A stretch of DNA of 64,000 nucleotides from Paramacrobiotus metropolitanus (GCF_019649055.1 NW_026570269.1:979521-1043520); one strand, 5' to 3'. Shown: positions 48,039-60,576, counted from the first letter of the stretch. The notes: generated by a model from the letters alone, not told the origin. Translations and numbers: made by a program.

Positions 48039-49649
48039 ATGGCCCTGTCCGACTTCCAGACAAAGAAGCTCATCTACTTGTACAGAACTTTTTTCGGTAT
48101 GTATGTATGCACATCGGTTAGGCTGTATATAGCCGTTCTTGATAGTGACCTTTGTGAAATATCCATGTAACTGGCATTACTTATGCAGATACTGACAACA
48201 ATGGTACCATTGAGAAGGACGACTTTGACCTGCTTCTCAGCAAGATCAGCAAACTCCGCGGCTGGTCAGCGGGTAGCAGCCAGTACGCGACCCTACAGCA
48301 GCGCCTAGACGGTATTTGGAATGAACTAAAGAAAGCCGATGTGGATGGTGATGGGCAGATTTCCGAAAAGGAATGGCTGAAGCTGTGGTCAGATGTCATT
48401 TTCAACAAGTCCAACGGCCAGTGGATTCAGTTGTATCAGGATTTCATTTTTGACGCTCAGGATACGAGCGGGGATGGAAATGTTGACGAAGGCGAATTCA
48501 GTGCCTTATTCACGTCGCTAGGTGTACCGGCGGATCAATGCTCCAACGCGTTCAAAACCGTGACTGCTGTGAGTAACTTCTAAAAATTTTTTCCCAAAAA
48601 CCTTTTAATTATTATCTTTGTAAAACAATTTTGAATAAGGCTGGCTACTTTAGTGTGTGCCAAAGCATAAAATTCAGGCTGGCGCAACGTCGGCAAAAAT
48701 GTGCATAAGTATAGATCAGATTCGATCATAACTCGTGTGCAGCTCAGAGCACATATTAAGATAATGCAATTTTACAACCGTTTCATTCGTTATGAAAATG
48801 TTTTATTTCTAAGCTACTTTCTATTATTTCTTAAGTGAGTGAGTAGCATTTAGTGTAGATGTGACATATATGCATATATACGTATGTTCGCTGCTGTTTC
48901 GTATTCAGTCAACTGCAGATACGTATATTATGCGCCCTGTCTGAGCCTTGCAGGCATGCTTGATTGCAGGGGTTAGCACTTAACAGATGGGAGAGTGTTT
49001 TTTATTCTCAAGCTCAAGTGTTGAAATCCGTTTTAGATGTTGTTATTAAATTACAACATCATTGTATTAGGCATTGTTCGCAATCTTTGACAGTACATAC
49101 GTATTTATGATGTCTATTTTCGGCTGCACAGGCACATGATAAATGAATAAGCCGGTAATGATGCTATGCCATCCATGTCCCATCAGTAAAAAATGCACAA
49201 TACTTACTGTGCACCAGGTCTGCGATATCAGAGTTTTGCTGCATTAAAATAATTTAAGGTTGCGTTTGGTTTTATTGAATAGAGTTCACCGTTAGATAAT
49301 TTTGCTGAAATTTAAAGAAACTGAACAACTTGAGGTTTTTTCAAGGTGCATCTTATTCCCATTCCTGACTAAAACATATCACACCAGTGGACATAACTGA
49401 AACTGTTAAAAGTAAAAACATTAAAAAGGCTTCATGCATGATTCATCTTACTAAGAATACGGTATGATGGACGATAGACGCAACTAATCCAACAATTTTT
49501 TTGAATTTAGTAAATCCATTTATGTTTTATTTCAGGGTGGATCGCCGGTTATCACGAAGGACCTCTTCGTTAAGCGCTTCCAGGAGTTTATTTCCTCTAG
49601 CGACGTGAGCGCGCCGGGAAATTCTATTTTTGGTTCGACTAATTTTTAA
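48039..49649 (+). CDS. Calexcitin-like EF-hand calcium-binding protein
   Basis: Exons 48039-48096, 48189-48568 and 49536-49649, 183 residues. N-terminus ALSDFQTKKLIYLYRTFFD, then three canonical EF loops: DTDNNGTIEKDDF (split after the first base by intron 1), DVDGDGQISEKEW and DTSGDGNVDEGEF. KLRGW between loops one and two, the length and the layout fit the calexcitin/sarcoplasmic calcium-binding group. It acts as a cytosolic Ca2+ sensor or buffer, in neurons and muscle in other invertebrates. The second intron is 967 bases, long for this window. AATAAA follows the stop closely. Confidence 0.85.
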
Positions 49650-50550
49650 AGCTAATAAATGCCTGATTAGTTTCTTGACAATTTACTTTACACTGACTAA
49701 ATAAAATTACGTTTGGTTTACCGTGGAAAATGGCCCGAACGAAGTGTTACATGGATGTTCAACGATTTTTTTGTAGCGACAACTCATTATACCATTGTAC
49801 ACGCTTGCGACCGGCACAGATACAGTGCAAGTCGATGATGATTTTGTGACTAACGGTTTCCGATATAAAATCGATCTCCGGCAGTTTATCCGGTTAAAGA
49901 TTTAAAATAGGAATTCATTCTGCTTGGGCAAACGCAGAAGTGTATGTGCGTTCGCCTGTGTTATGTCATACAATATTTCTACCACAACCCCTTGTTGCCG
50001 GGCTAGAAGATGCATATTACACCGTTCTGGTCCCTTCTTGAAGCAATGATCACTTGGAGAATGTTTGAAGAATAGACTTATGTGATTTACTCATTGAGCC
50101 AGCGGACAAGGGAGATTCCAGCGGATGGATCAGAAAACTTAGAAAATCAATCAAAGAAGTCCGATTTCTGAGCAAATAATAAATTTTTTATAACGTCCCC
50201 CGGCGCAGGCGTATCTGAGTCTGAACATAATCCAGCGACTAACGTTGCTTCTACGTGCACGCCAAACAATGCATCGATCACCAGAACCCAGACAATCCAA
50301 AGCAACAAACGATTCACACTTCCACTGCTTAATTTTATTTTACCACTATCCAGCATTTTACGTTTTTCTACATATTCCATTTTTTCGTAATAAAAGCACG
50401 ACCCAAATAGCATTTAGAAAACTACGGTAGGAAAAATTCACATGCAAATACTGTCGCCTGCCTATACTGTACTTCTACAGTTTATGGCAGGTGCTACTGA
50501 ACTCTACCCCCAGAATTCAACTGTTTGCAGTGCATATACATAGATGCCAT
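49650..50550. other. Intergenic; doubtful minus-strand small ORF
   Basis: A minus-strand ORF at 50147-50413 (88 codons, hydrophobic core LLLWIVWVLVIDALFGV) could be a small secreted protein, but has no other support. Nothing else seen between calexcitin and APC4. Confidence 0.3.
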
Positions 50551-53500
50551 TTACACAGTTGGTACCGCATTGAGATCGGGTCGCATTTCTTGAGCAATGA
50601 CATCTGTGTCGTCCATAAGTTCCACATCCGGTACGCCGGAAATACGAAAGATGCGTATTCTGGTATCATTACTGACCTGCAATAGAACACCATTTTTAAA
50701 CATGAACAGCGTTCCCGCGCACTTATCCTTACCAATGCTACCACTGTTCCCAAAGCATTGGTACAGAAGAAATCCATTTTCGATGTTAAGCTGATGCTTT
50801 TCATGGCCGAACTGATTTCCGGAAACATGAGAATCCTGACAATAAAAGATGCATAAAGACATAAAAAATATACATACGCTGACATAACAGACAGCGAATA
50901 ACGAACACGTACAACTGTGGCCTGACCATCAGTTCGCTTTTACAGAACGCCCGACTCGATAATTTAGTCGGCTAATTACAATCCACATTTTTAAAGCCTC
51001 AGTACCTTTCTTCCTTGCTGGCGATAAATGCCTGTTTTTCACAAGGAAGCATACAGATTTCTCCATCAGTTAAACCAGATAGCAGAAGGACGTCGGCGGC
51101 TCGAGTTCTAATAAATCCTAGAAGGTTGATACCCGGGGAGCTGAAAATGCGACATGCCGTTAACTGGCATCCGACAAATAGTTCTCATGCTTTTCTCCGG
51201 GGTTTAAATGCATTTTCAAAAATAACGGCAGTAGACTAAAATATGTTTCGAAACGCAATGTGTTTAGGCTGCTAATTTACTCCACAGCTACTGATTTTCA
51301 TACAACATGACCACCCTGAAACCACTTCTATGCCAATTAAATGAATAGTTATGCTTACGCTTCGTTAGGCTGATTATTCGAAGAATGCACGGTGCCGGCA
51401 TCGACAGTAAGCGAAAGCTCCAGATCTTGCTCTTCATCAGTATTATGTAAATAATGTTGGCGAATAACAATTTTCGCAGGATGTTGGGCGGTAGCGTAGA
51501 TAATTTGTGCAGCGGATTTGTATGGAATGTTTGCCGGAGTCGTCTCGTTGTTGGCTTTATCACAGGCAACAGGATAAATATAGGCGAAATTTATTCTGTC
51601 ATCTGGGCCGTCCGCTTTATAAACGTCATATTTGCGGATCATTACGATTTCCCGCGACACCACAGTGGCAATATTGAAAAAGGCTAACTCCAGCGAACTG
51701 ATGAAAGCCATTAGCTCCTGTTTGGCCGATTTTTCTGGCCGATGGATGTACAGGGCTTTCGGTGGTGGTCGATAGGCAATCTACAATTGAAATTCGACCC
51801 CATAAGGACAACCAACCGACAACCATTGCTGACAAGTTTCATCTAATATAAGATTTTTACCTGTGCGTGCGCCTGCAGAAACGGCCCTCGCATATCCTCG
51901 CAATCTGCCGTGAGCCATTCCTTATAGTAAGGCTGGAAATCACTGCGACTAAGATTTAACGGTTCCGGCAAATCACTATCCAGAAAGTACGCATCGACCC
52001 CAAAGAACTTCATCCGCCACTCGGGCGGCTCGCTTATCTCTATATCATTGGTTGATGGCATGACGAGCGGTCCAAAAAGGTCTTGCAACACAGATACGAC
52101 GTCATCCAGATCCTCTTCGCTCAGTCGACGCACCGTGCTCACCGATTCATGGTTAATATATTCAGACTGCATAATCAACCACTGAATGGCTGTAAAGCAG
52201 CGCTTAGATTCCGTTTCCATCATCTGACGTAAAATAATGCAAGAGCCAGGAAGATACTATCAAATCGCCAAGAAAATGGGCGAATAACTTACGTACTGGA
52301 GCTCAAACATTTTGAGCATGAAAGATGCACAGTTTTGAAGCACTTGATCGAAGTGGCTTTCCACTGCTCCAACCGCGCCAAAGCGTTCACCGTTTGCAAT
52401 CCAGCGGCCCAGCATCACAAGCGATACCATACAGCATTCAAGCGCTCTAAGAATAAAAAAGTTTTCTCCAATGATCACTACCAGTAAAACTAACCATAAG
52501 ACTCGCATCATTACGAACAGAATCAACATATCGTACACATCTAACTACGTACTAGAAGTCATAACCAACTGAATTTATCATCGCTGGGGACTGCATATGC
52601 CGAATGTGAATCTATATTGAATTGTTTATCCTGCTGATTACGAATACGAAAACCCTAAACTCACTTGCGTAATGGAAGCATCACATCGACCCGAAAAGTT
52701 TTTAACGACTGGTCCAGGGCTGCTTCATACTTCAGCAGGTCCTGCGTGGTAGCAATGTGCTCGAAGAAATGTTCCAAGGCCGGATGTAGTGTTCCCAACA
52801 CAAGCTGCTCCATTAGAGCAGCCAGCAGGAAATGTGCTGCGGATTCTTGTGTAGCTAAATCAGGACGTATTTCTTGGGAGCGACTGCATTCTCGTTCAAA
52901 TTCCTTCAACAGACTCCGTACTTTCTCCTCAAGTTCCTGACGATTTTCGTCCTTTACGGAGCTTAAGCGTTTAAAATAATTTTCGATAGCCTAGCACATC
53001 ATACAAACGGTCAAATTAAAACTCGGAGGCAAAAAAAAAACGAAAACCGTACTCACTCGTCTATATGACCACAAGTAATCGCTGTGTTTGGCTAAGATTT
53101 CGATCTCTTCGAAATGGCGATTAATTATAGAGGTATCGTACTGCAATCATTGGCAATCAACGAAACAGAATTACGAGTTAAACAAGTGTTCAAATAGCTT
53201 ACGACGAGCTCCTGATACATGCCGGTTTCATCTCGTATAACAATCACCGCGGCTTCAAAATTTTTATTCAAATGGAAAGCACACATATGGGCAATCTGCA
53301 TAAAGTCGGGGTTAACACTGAAAAAGACAACATACATATTTTTGAAATACCTTGCATGGCAGATATTCTTGGAGATCCACAAATGCCACGGGTAAGAATC
53401 CATAGGCGTACATATGAAGATTGTAGGAAGATGTAACGATTGACAGAATAGACAATCTGAAGTGAACCCTTTTACATTATTAACCACTGTAGCAGTGAGT

Positions 53501-54605
53501 TATCACGTTATAACCTGGACTTCATCACAATCACTACCAGAGCCTACAAAAACACATTTGCTGACTTACGTCTTTTGGCTTTTCATTTGCAACGTCGGAT
53601 TAATTCGTTCCCGGTCTTTGCTACAACGATATCCGTCAAACGCTTTCCCGTGCAGCAAATGCATGCAAGTTACCTAGCTTCGCTTGTTTGGCTTCTGAAA
53701 GAAAAACAACAATTTACCAAAGTGAACAAGGTACTCACAGAACGTTACCTACAATTTCAATTGGGGACAGCCCAAACAACTCAACGAACCTGGGTGCAAA
53801 AAAACTTTCCCTCCAAATTTACTGATGCATAATTAATGTGCTCGACGCAAAATGACATGCAAGTGACAGCAAGTCGCTAATAAACGGTCGACCGGAAATG
53901 TGCGGTCGAAGTAGTGATCCGAAAATCACAACTTTCCACTTACGCTGTTTTCGGGACAAAAACATCCTGGACATAGCGCTCAATGTGATCCTCAAATTGC
54001 CGCTTATCCTGCATTGCCGTCATCTCCTCTGGTGTCCAAAACGGTGGCGACCAATCAATCCATTCGATTTTATCGTCAACATTCAACTCCACGGTCGTCT
54101 CATGTGTTTCCACATTTTTTATTACGATTTTCCCACTGGAATATGCAATGGCTAAGGCTGCAAAGGGGAATGCACTTCAATTATAAATACCGTCAAACTC
54201 ATACTGCAATTACGCAACATGCTCGAGTAACAAAAGCTGCTTTTGTGGAATTAATAAGCAAAAACTCTAAAACTATTAATTCACATACCTCGTCCGTCGG
54301 GACGCCAAGTCATACAAGCCACGGTATCGCCAGAGAGGAAATTTACTGGTTTGTAGTTGGCAACTTTCATCCAGTCGTTATTATAAACGTTGACCTGTAA
54401 CAAACCAAGTGTCAGCCTCCACCACTATAAAAGGTTTTCGCAAAAATAAAGTTTTTACTTCTCCTTTGGCAGTGGCGTACGCGATCAGATCTTGCTGTGT
54501 GGAAAGAGCAACTTTGGTGATGCTTTGGCCAGCATTCCGATCCTGAACGAGCAACAAAACCTCCTTTGGTGGCAGAACAGGTTCAGTTTCTGCCTCCTCC
54601 ATCAT
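50551..54605 (-). CDS. ANAPC4: Anaphase-promoting complex subunit 4
   Basis: About 13 exons, roughly 840 residues (human 808): 54605-54459, 54394-54289, 54157-53944, 53810-53753, 53673-53570, 53317-53203, 53140-53053, 52989-52665, 52446-52293, 52223-51861, 51780-51359, 51140-51006, 50835-50551. The N-terminal WD40-like domain has QQDLIAYATAKGE and DTVACMTWRPDGR, matching the APC4 start (RDLIALANTAGEV; CLAWRPDGK). Then comes the helical domain (ESAAHFLLAALMEQLVLG; ESKRCFTAIQWLIMQSEY), and VSNDTRIRIFRISG near the acidic C-terminus. It is a scaffold subunit of the APC/C ubiquitin ligase that drives mitotic exit. Weak points: the exon-4 acceptor is poor (TTTGGAG), exon 7 needs a GTACGG donor, and exons 12 and 13 do not join in phase as drawn, so a splice site there is wrong or a base is missing. 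Confidence 0.82.
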
Positions 54606-56330
54606 GCGATCAACTGTATTAGGTCAAAGATATAGATGCACAATCCGTGACAATCGCGACTGTCCAAAGTTCCAAACGAATTTAAACAAAGTACGGATAG
54701 GAAATTTAAAACCTAAACAATAAACATCATTACTTTAATATTTTACATTTTTACAGTTTTACTCGTATGATTGATAAATTCTTTACAACATATGTACCGC
54801 GAAAGCTGACCGCCCTCGGGCATCGGCACTCTACAATATGACCGGGGTTTAATACCATTTCCGGGTGGGGCTCGCCTCCGCAGTGACGTCATGTACATAC
54901 ATTTCGGCGACATCGATATGCCGCCGAAATATTGTAGATTTTATACATTGTAGTTTGTAGATTTAAATAGCCAAAACAACTACATACCTTTTACATTTCA
55001 AGTTGTAATAAACCATGTTAGGCTTTGACATTTTGTTGAGCGGACTGACTGCCGGACTGCTTTAATATGGAATATCTCCGAAACTAAAGGACTAATCGAG
55101 TACTAGTAGTAGTACGAGTGTACAAGCAATAAGCATTACTAAAAATAAGTCTTTACTTGCATTTTGCAGGCCTGTTCGTGAAAGATCACAAAATGCCGGA
55201 CGTCATCACGCGGTTTCATGAGAAAGCGGTAAACCTCTATCCTTGGATGCCACCTGCGTAGACACACTCGCGGGCTCATAATTCTGTTTACCGCACCCGT
55301 GTCAAGTTTCAACACTGAAGCCGTCTAGAGCAAGTCCAAGGGAAAGACAGACAAAATACAGCTGGCTCTGTGGTCTTAAAGATGGCATTTCGTCCCGGCG
55401 ACGTTTAAATTTTGCGGCGGAGATTGGGTAGACGGTATCAGAAATCTAGATCTGGTGCTTTACTACCCCCACCCGGTTATGCTAGGTCCATACTTCAGTT
55501 GTAATTCGGAATACAATAGAAATCTTACAACAATCGTAGAAAAAGTATGCACGACAGTCAGCTTTGTTGTAGCATTTTTTGTTGTAATTCTCGAAAGTAT
55601 GGACGCGACAGTTCCAGGAAAAATGTTGTATTTCGGAAAATTTGTTGTAGATTGATGTGGTAGGAGGGAGGGGCTTTTCTTCCTTTCTACAACAATCGTA
55701 GTCTAATGGTAGATCCAGAATGGATCCACAGACGGAGACAGAAACGGAATCTATCCCGTGGAGTGAGCGACACGATCTGGGTCGCGAGCTATGCGGAAAC
55801 ACAAAACGTCGCACCGTAATCGCTGACTTTTAATAATATTGAAAATTCCGACAACAGAAAATCAACACTGATCGGCGCAGCTCGATCGTAAAGCGTGGAG
55901 CCCATTCAACAGCGTGCAACGCTGTGCAGCACGTGCTATGCCGCGCCCACTAACAAAACACAAGCCAATCAGAAGAGAGACACACACAGGCCATAATCCA
56001 AAGGCGTAGCGCCTAGCGCCACTGACGTGAACGCTAGTGATCCCGGTCTCACATGCCTCTGGGGGGATGCCGAGCTCCTGTGAGGCTGGACACACTCCCG
56101 AATCCACGAGAAGACGACGGTCGCCGGTGTCTGTGTGTGCTCAAAAACATCAAATTCTCTTAATCCATTTTTATCACATCAATTACATAAAGGCACAATT
56201 TCATTTTAATACGATGTGAATAAAGAGATCCAATTATAAAAATACTATCAAATCATTAGAACAGATCAACAGTAACAGATCAACAAAAGTATTAATCAAA
56301 TTGTAGACTAGGATCCTCCATTTCTGACTC
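54606..56330. other. Intergenic, one possible short exon
   Basis: After a TTTTGCAG acceptor, 55170-55261 reads LFVKDHKMPDVITRFHEKAV and on to TAG; this may be the last exon of a tiny gene whose first exon was not found (a candidate ATG lies near 55016). From 54830 on, the base composition becomes more GC-rich. Nothing else recognised. Confidence 0.3.
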
Positions 56331-56857
56331 GTAAAGGTCACAGGTCCTGTCCACCGTTCTCCGCACTTTGGCCCATTCCGCTCCGTTGAGCAATCCTGCG
56401 CATCCGTAATGCGACTTCATCACAATCCGCTTGAGAATCAGGTGCGTATCAAGTACGACTTAAGAATACTGCTTCATCTTTGGAATATGGTGCGTATCAA
56501 TTGTACGACTTCAAAATGAGATCCATAAAGGTCATGGAGGGACGTCAATGAAGACAAGCGTAGTTCGCTTCCTCCCTAGTAAAGGTCATCCTTTGTTGAG
56601 ATGATCCGTTGAGATGTGCGACTCATTTTGGGTTAATGGTCCCAAAGGTCATGCGACTTAACTTCCAATACGGTGACTCTGTTGGGCAATTGATGATCCC
56701 AAAGGTCACCCCACTCGTCAAAATTTCCGTTAAAGGTCATGGAGGGACTTAGCCAATTTCCTGCGGCTTTCAAGCACTTCTTCGCTTGCCTCCCTGGTAA
56801 AACTTGCAGTTTGACCTTTCCGTCGCACATCCAACTTCAGTATGCCTCGAGCGGCCA

Positions 56858-57330
56858 GAGTGCCGGCAAGTTTACCGTAGCATCTCTGATGGGGCCGGCT
56901 AGTTACCGCATTGAATTTACCCCATGAAATTTCCACATTTAATCTTTTACTCTTGTTCGCCGCTTGTGGCTTACGTTATTACGAGAAATCCGGCTCGATT
57001 ACCGTAGTTTTTCTCGTTTCACCTTTAACACTGAATCGCTTAAGAAGAGTGCCGGCGCAGTTTACCGTAACAACTCTAATGAGGCCGGCTGATTGCCGCA
57101 TTAAGTTAACCTCATCAATATTCCACCTGTTGTCTTTCTCTTTTTCGCCGCTTGTGGCCCCGTTTCGTATTCAAGAGATCCGGCTTGATTACCGTTGTTT
57201 CTCTTGTGCATTTATAACACTGAGTCGCTTAGAGAGGAGAGCCGGCTAACTGCCGTAACTACTCCCTTGGGGCCGGCTTTATAGACCGAATCAATTTCAA
57301 CCCCAATAGATACTCCACATGATTTCTTTT
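56858..57330. repeat. Two and a half tandem repeats of about 189 bp
   Basis: Units begin GAGTGCCGGC at 56858 and 57047 and GAGAGCCGGC at 57237. Shared blocks in order: GCCGGC..TTACCGTA, GGCCGGCT..CCGCATT, TTCGCCGCTTGTGGC, ATCCGGCT.GATTACCGT, AACACTGA.TCGCTTA. They lie just beyond the 3' end of the 913-codon ORF. The third unit is partial. Divergence between units is moderate, so they are not recent. Confidence 0.8.
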
Positions 57331-57485
57331 AGGCAATTCTGTGCTATAAACGCTGCAAACAACAAATACACAAATACAGTTTATGTTAACATGTCACGTC
57401 CTTTATACAACACCATTTGCATCTTTGTGACGTACCGACAAATGCCGTAGACGTCCTTTTAATAGTGTGATCCTAAAGGTCAACA

Positions 57486-60227
57486 CTATTCCATTTCATT
57501 TGAATCGCCCTCATCATTTCTCGGCGGGCGTTTCTTAGCGCTTTCCGGTTGGTTTCGGTCGGAAGTTCGGTCAACTGGTTCCGTCGAGTCAACTTCCATG
57601 ACCTTTGTCGGGTCAACTTCGCGCTGGCCACGACCTTTACCTTGGCGGCTGCGCCTAACCGCCTCAAGTCGATGGCGTGCGTCATTCTCTTCGAGTCGCA
57701 GTCTGCGGTTATCAGGGTCTTCCGCCAATCGACGCTGCACGTCGGCGAGATTATCCCGCAGCTGTTGGTTTCGGATGCCGCGTCGTCCCATCTGGTTAGG
57801 CGCACGGTCTGGACGACGGTCACTTTTCTTCACTAAGAAATCATCAATGTAAGTTTCGATTCCGTCCACCGGCTCGACGTAGTCGCTTCCCAGGGAATCT
57901 TTAATCTTATTAATCCTTTCTTCTACTTGGGATGCGTGGCGCTGTGTCAAGTTGCCCTTTTCCATTCGTGTCTTGCACTTTTTCAGCGCCTTGCGAGCCG
58001 TATGCGCTATGCTGATATGTTCCATCGGTTGTCCCAATTTAGCGACATGAGCTCGGAAGAACGGTGGAATGTCGTCCTTCATGGTATTAGACACCAATTG
58101 GTTTTGTGTCTTGTAATGTGCCAGTCTCGCAGCAAAGACCTTTTGCCCCATCCTTTTTGCGGCATAGTCCTTAGGATCCACCTGTAGTCCTATCGACGCC
58201 CTTGCTGCAAGCAACTTGAAAGCTGGGTTCACATGTCGTAGAACAAACTGAGCCACGTATTCTTGGCGTTCGGGATAGTCTCTATAATAGAACTGTGTCA
58301 TCCCGATTGGATCAGTTGTGTCCAGCGGTACATCCAATAAACTCAAATCCACCAAACTATGTAGTCCATTCCGTCGAATAGGGAGATAACAGTCCCGTAC
58401 TGAGTCGCGGTGGATGAATAACTGACGGAAAAGTCCTTGTTCCACTCCTTGTTTAATCTCTCTCGCATAACCCGAGTCGAGTAGGAATTGGCTCAACTGT
58501 CTCAGAATTGTGCCAATTTTGTTGGCTTCAACCGAATCCGGCTCAAGTCCAAAGTATCGACAAATTTCGACCGTTTGTTCATCAATATCAGTCGTATTAT
58601 ATTCCATGTCGATGGTATCCGGTTGTCGGTTATCAAATCTGGAGTTCTGTCGCTGATCAGCCCGGCGATGATTATCCGGTTCTCGTTGACCTTCTGGTTC
58701 CCGTCGCTCTCCTGACTCAGGCTGCGACGGTTCGTTACTCGCCGGTTGTTCCGGTTGAAGGTCACTATCCAGAATTACATTTCGTCGATGGGTCACGTTC
58801 TCTTGAGACGTTTCCGCAATCGAGCTAGTCCCTTCCATCGCATCGTCTTCTTGTACGACGCTCACAATTGGATCCACTACATGAACCACTGACTCCACCC
58901 GCTGATACTTTGGGGGTGAATCTTCCCGTTCAGTGCTTGATGACCTTTTATTTGCGCCCGAGTCAAAGGTCGCGTAGAATGCAGCCCTCTGTTGCCATCT
59001 TTTATCGCGTGGGTCGGGCGTTCGATTTCGCGTATGTTCGCGTCTTCTATCCCATGACCTTTCGGGTGTTGACATCCTAACGTTACGATTACGGAAAGCA
59101 ACTTCCGTCGGCACCTGATGTCCTTCCTTTTCAGGTTCTGTACGGAATGTCTCCGCGCGCCGTTTGTCTTCACGTTCTCTGGTCGCTGCCAATAACTTCG
59201 TTGTGTCGATCTTCCTCTGAATGCTCATCTCTGTTACTTCATCGCCGTGGCGTACCCATCCTCTTCCGCCACGGTAATCCCTGTCGCGGGACCGTTCGCG
59301 TGACCTTTCACTGTGGTAGTCACGTGTCCTTTCACGAGAGTGTTCACGTGACCTTTCGCTCCGTCTTTCAGAAATCCGTTCATGTTCACGTGAATGTCCG
59401 CGTGACCTTTCTCTATGCGGAGGGGATCGTGGCCGTATGAAGCCTTCATCCCGTTTGAAGCTTCTGAGTGCTTGCAGCACATCGCTTTCAGTTCGGCGAG
59501 ATTTACGTAGATTATCCATACGTCTTTCGACTTCCTTCTTTATGTATGGCGCCGGCGCGAACCCGTCTTGCAATCGTTTCTTCTCCCGCAACAGCATTTT
59601 GAATATCTCGTCTGACATAGCAGCCGGATCTTTCGTTAAGGTTTCAATCTGAATGATAAGCGACTGTCGTACGAGTTGCATTTCGTCTTCGTTAAGGCTG
59701 GCCATGCCCGGGGGTGCAGCTAGACCCGACGTACTGGGCAACGCCTCCCGTGCGGCCTGTTCGCTTGCCTTCTTATTTTGCGCATTAATTTTCGCGCGGA
59801 GTTCGTCTTCCATTTGCTGAGCTCGCATCTTTTCCTGGTCCTCTGCGAATTTCTTCCGATACGCGTCCGTATGTGGACACTTCAACGGCTCCAAGGTGTC
59901 ATCCCAACCAGGTTCGTTGTTCCGGATCGCTTCCTGGTAGCGATCCTCGAGTAGCATTCGCTCTTCCACTGGGATGCTGCCGTAATTCCTTGCGCTTATC
60001 AGATTGCGGAAGACATCCAGGTTCCCGCGTTTGGCTTCCGAGACTCCAACAAGTGAGACGATATGTGGGTCATCCAGCTTGTGAATGCATGCGTAGCACG
60101 GAAATCTCTTGTCAACCTTTTTGTTATTGCGTAGACAGTCCGGACACTTTGGATTGTAGCCCGTAAACCGATCGATGTCTGCCGCCGTTCCCGTACGTTT
60201 AGGAGTGGCTTGACCTTTCTGTGCCAT
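57486..60227 (-). CDS. Large intronless ORF, unknown charged protein
   Basis: 913 codons from ATG at 60227 to TAG, with no intron. Not recognised. Residues 28-47 hold a CxxC-x12-CxxC zinc-binding-like site. Residues about 120-170 are a charged helix. About 265-330 is an Arg/Ser/Glu repeat (RSREHSRER, SERSRERSRD) resembling SR proteins but without an RNA-recognition motif. About 430-555 is polar and disordered (Pro, Glu, Arg, Gln). About 560-800 is a mostly helical folded domain (EICRYFGLEPDSVEANKIG; QFYYRDYPERQEYVAQFVL; HISIAHTARKALKKC). The C-terminus is very basic (RRSRQGKGRGQRE). It contains seven AAAGGTCA octamers in all frames. It could be a structural protein of an integrated mobile or viral element, but no polymerase, protease or integrase is visible in the window. 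Confidence 0.75.
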   Translation of the reverse strand: MAQKGQATPKRTGTAADIDRFTGYNPKCPDCLRNNKKVDKRFPCYACIHKLDDPHIVSLVGVSEAKRGNLDVFRNLISARNYGSIPVEERMLLEDRYQEAIRNNEPGWDDTLEPLKCPHTDAYRKKFAEDQEKMRAQQMEDELRAKINAQNKKASEQAAREALPSTSGLAAPPGMASLNEDEMQLVRQSLIIQIETLTKDPAAMSDEIFKMLLREKKRLQDGFAPAPYIKKEVERRMDNLRKSRRTESDVLQALRSFKRDEGFIRPRSPPHRERSRGHSREHERISERRSERSREHSRERTRDYHSERSRERSRDRDYRGGRGWVRHGDEVTEMSIQRKIDTTKLLAATREREDKRRAETFRTEPEKEGHQVPTEVAFRNRNVRMSTPERSWDRRREHTRNRTPDPRDKRWQQRAAFYATFDSGANKRSSSTEREDSPPKYQRVESVVHVVDPIVSVVQEDDAMEGTSSIAETSQENVTHRRNVILDSDLQPEQPASNEPSQPESGERREPEGQREPDNHRRADQRQNSRFDNRQPDTIDMEYNTTDIDEQTVEICRYFGLEPDSVEANKIGTILRQLSQFLLDSGYAREIKQGVEQGLFRQLFIHRDSVRDCYLPIRRNGLHSLVDLSLLDVPLDTTDPIGMTQFYYRDYPERQEYVAQFVLRHVNPAFKLLAARASIGLQVDPKDYAAKRMGQKVFAARLAHYKTQNQLVSNTMKDDIPPFFRAHVAKLGQPMEHISIAHTARKALKKCKTRMEKGNLTQRHASQVEERINKIKDSLGSDYVEPVDGIETYIDDFLVKKSDRRPDRAPNQMGRRGIRNQQLRDNLADVQRRLAEDPDNRRLRLEENDARHRLEAVRRSRQGKGRGQREVDPTKVMEVDSTEPVDRTSDRNQPESAKKRPPRNDEGDSNEME

Positions 60228-60576
60228 TTTTCCGCTTCAGTCTGTAATTATAAAACAATCCGTCATATTAACTTTTCCACGTTAATCCTTCCATTTCCTA
60301 TCCATATCAAGGCTTTTCTATCATTTTTACGCCTATTCCGTTTCTGAGCTGAGACTTTCCTAGCTCCTGCTGCCTTTTCTATCACTGTAACGTGGTGACC
60401 TTTCTCACGTTATCAGCACTTTCTGACTACTGTGACCTTTTCTATTAGTCCTAGTACTGTTTTCAGTTGACCTTTCGTAACACTTTTCGCTTTCGTTTTA
60501 AACTGTTTTATGCTTTTTCTGTAATATGCAGGGTTCATTACTCGCTGCATATTACACTATATTTTCGGATTCTGTT
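60228..60576 (-). promoter_or_regulatory. Inter-ORF spacer with three AAAGGTCA copies
   Basis: 349 bases between the histone-like ORF and the 913-codon ORF. Minus-strand AAAGGTCA at 60396, 60433 and 60468 are 37 and 35 bases apart, the tightest spacing in the region, and sit about 170-240 bases upstream of the large ORF. The sequence between them is T-rich on the plus strand. Whether this is a promoter or a leader is unknown. Confidence 0.4.

Noticed and set aside
53790-53820. Apparent frameshift in an A7 run within APC4
   Set aside because: Using the acceptor ending TTTGGAG and the donor GTAGGT restores a continuous frame (SFFAPRFVELFGLSPIEI) in the right phases, so a frameshift is not required.
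55862-56107. Minus-strand Cys-containing ORF
   Set aside because: No leader, no splice context and GC-rich background; likely chance.
57486-60227. Retroviral or LTR-retrotransposon Gag, or an SR splicing factor
   Set aside because: No CCHC knuckle, reverse transcriptase, protease or integrase is visible, and there is no RNA-recognition motif; the identity is left open.
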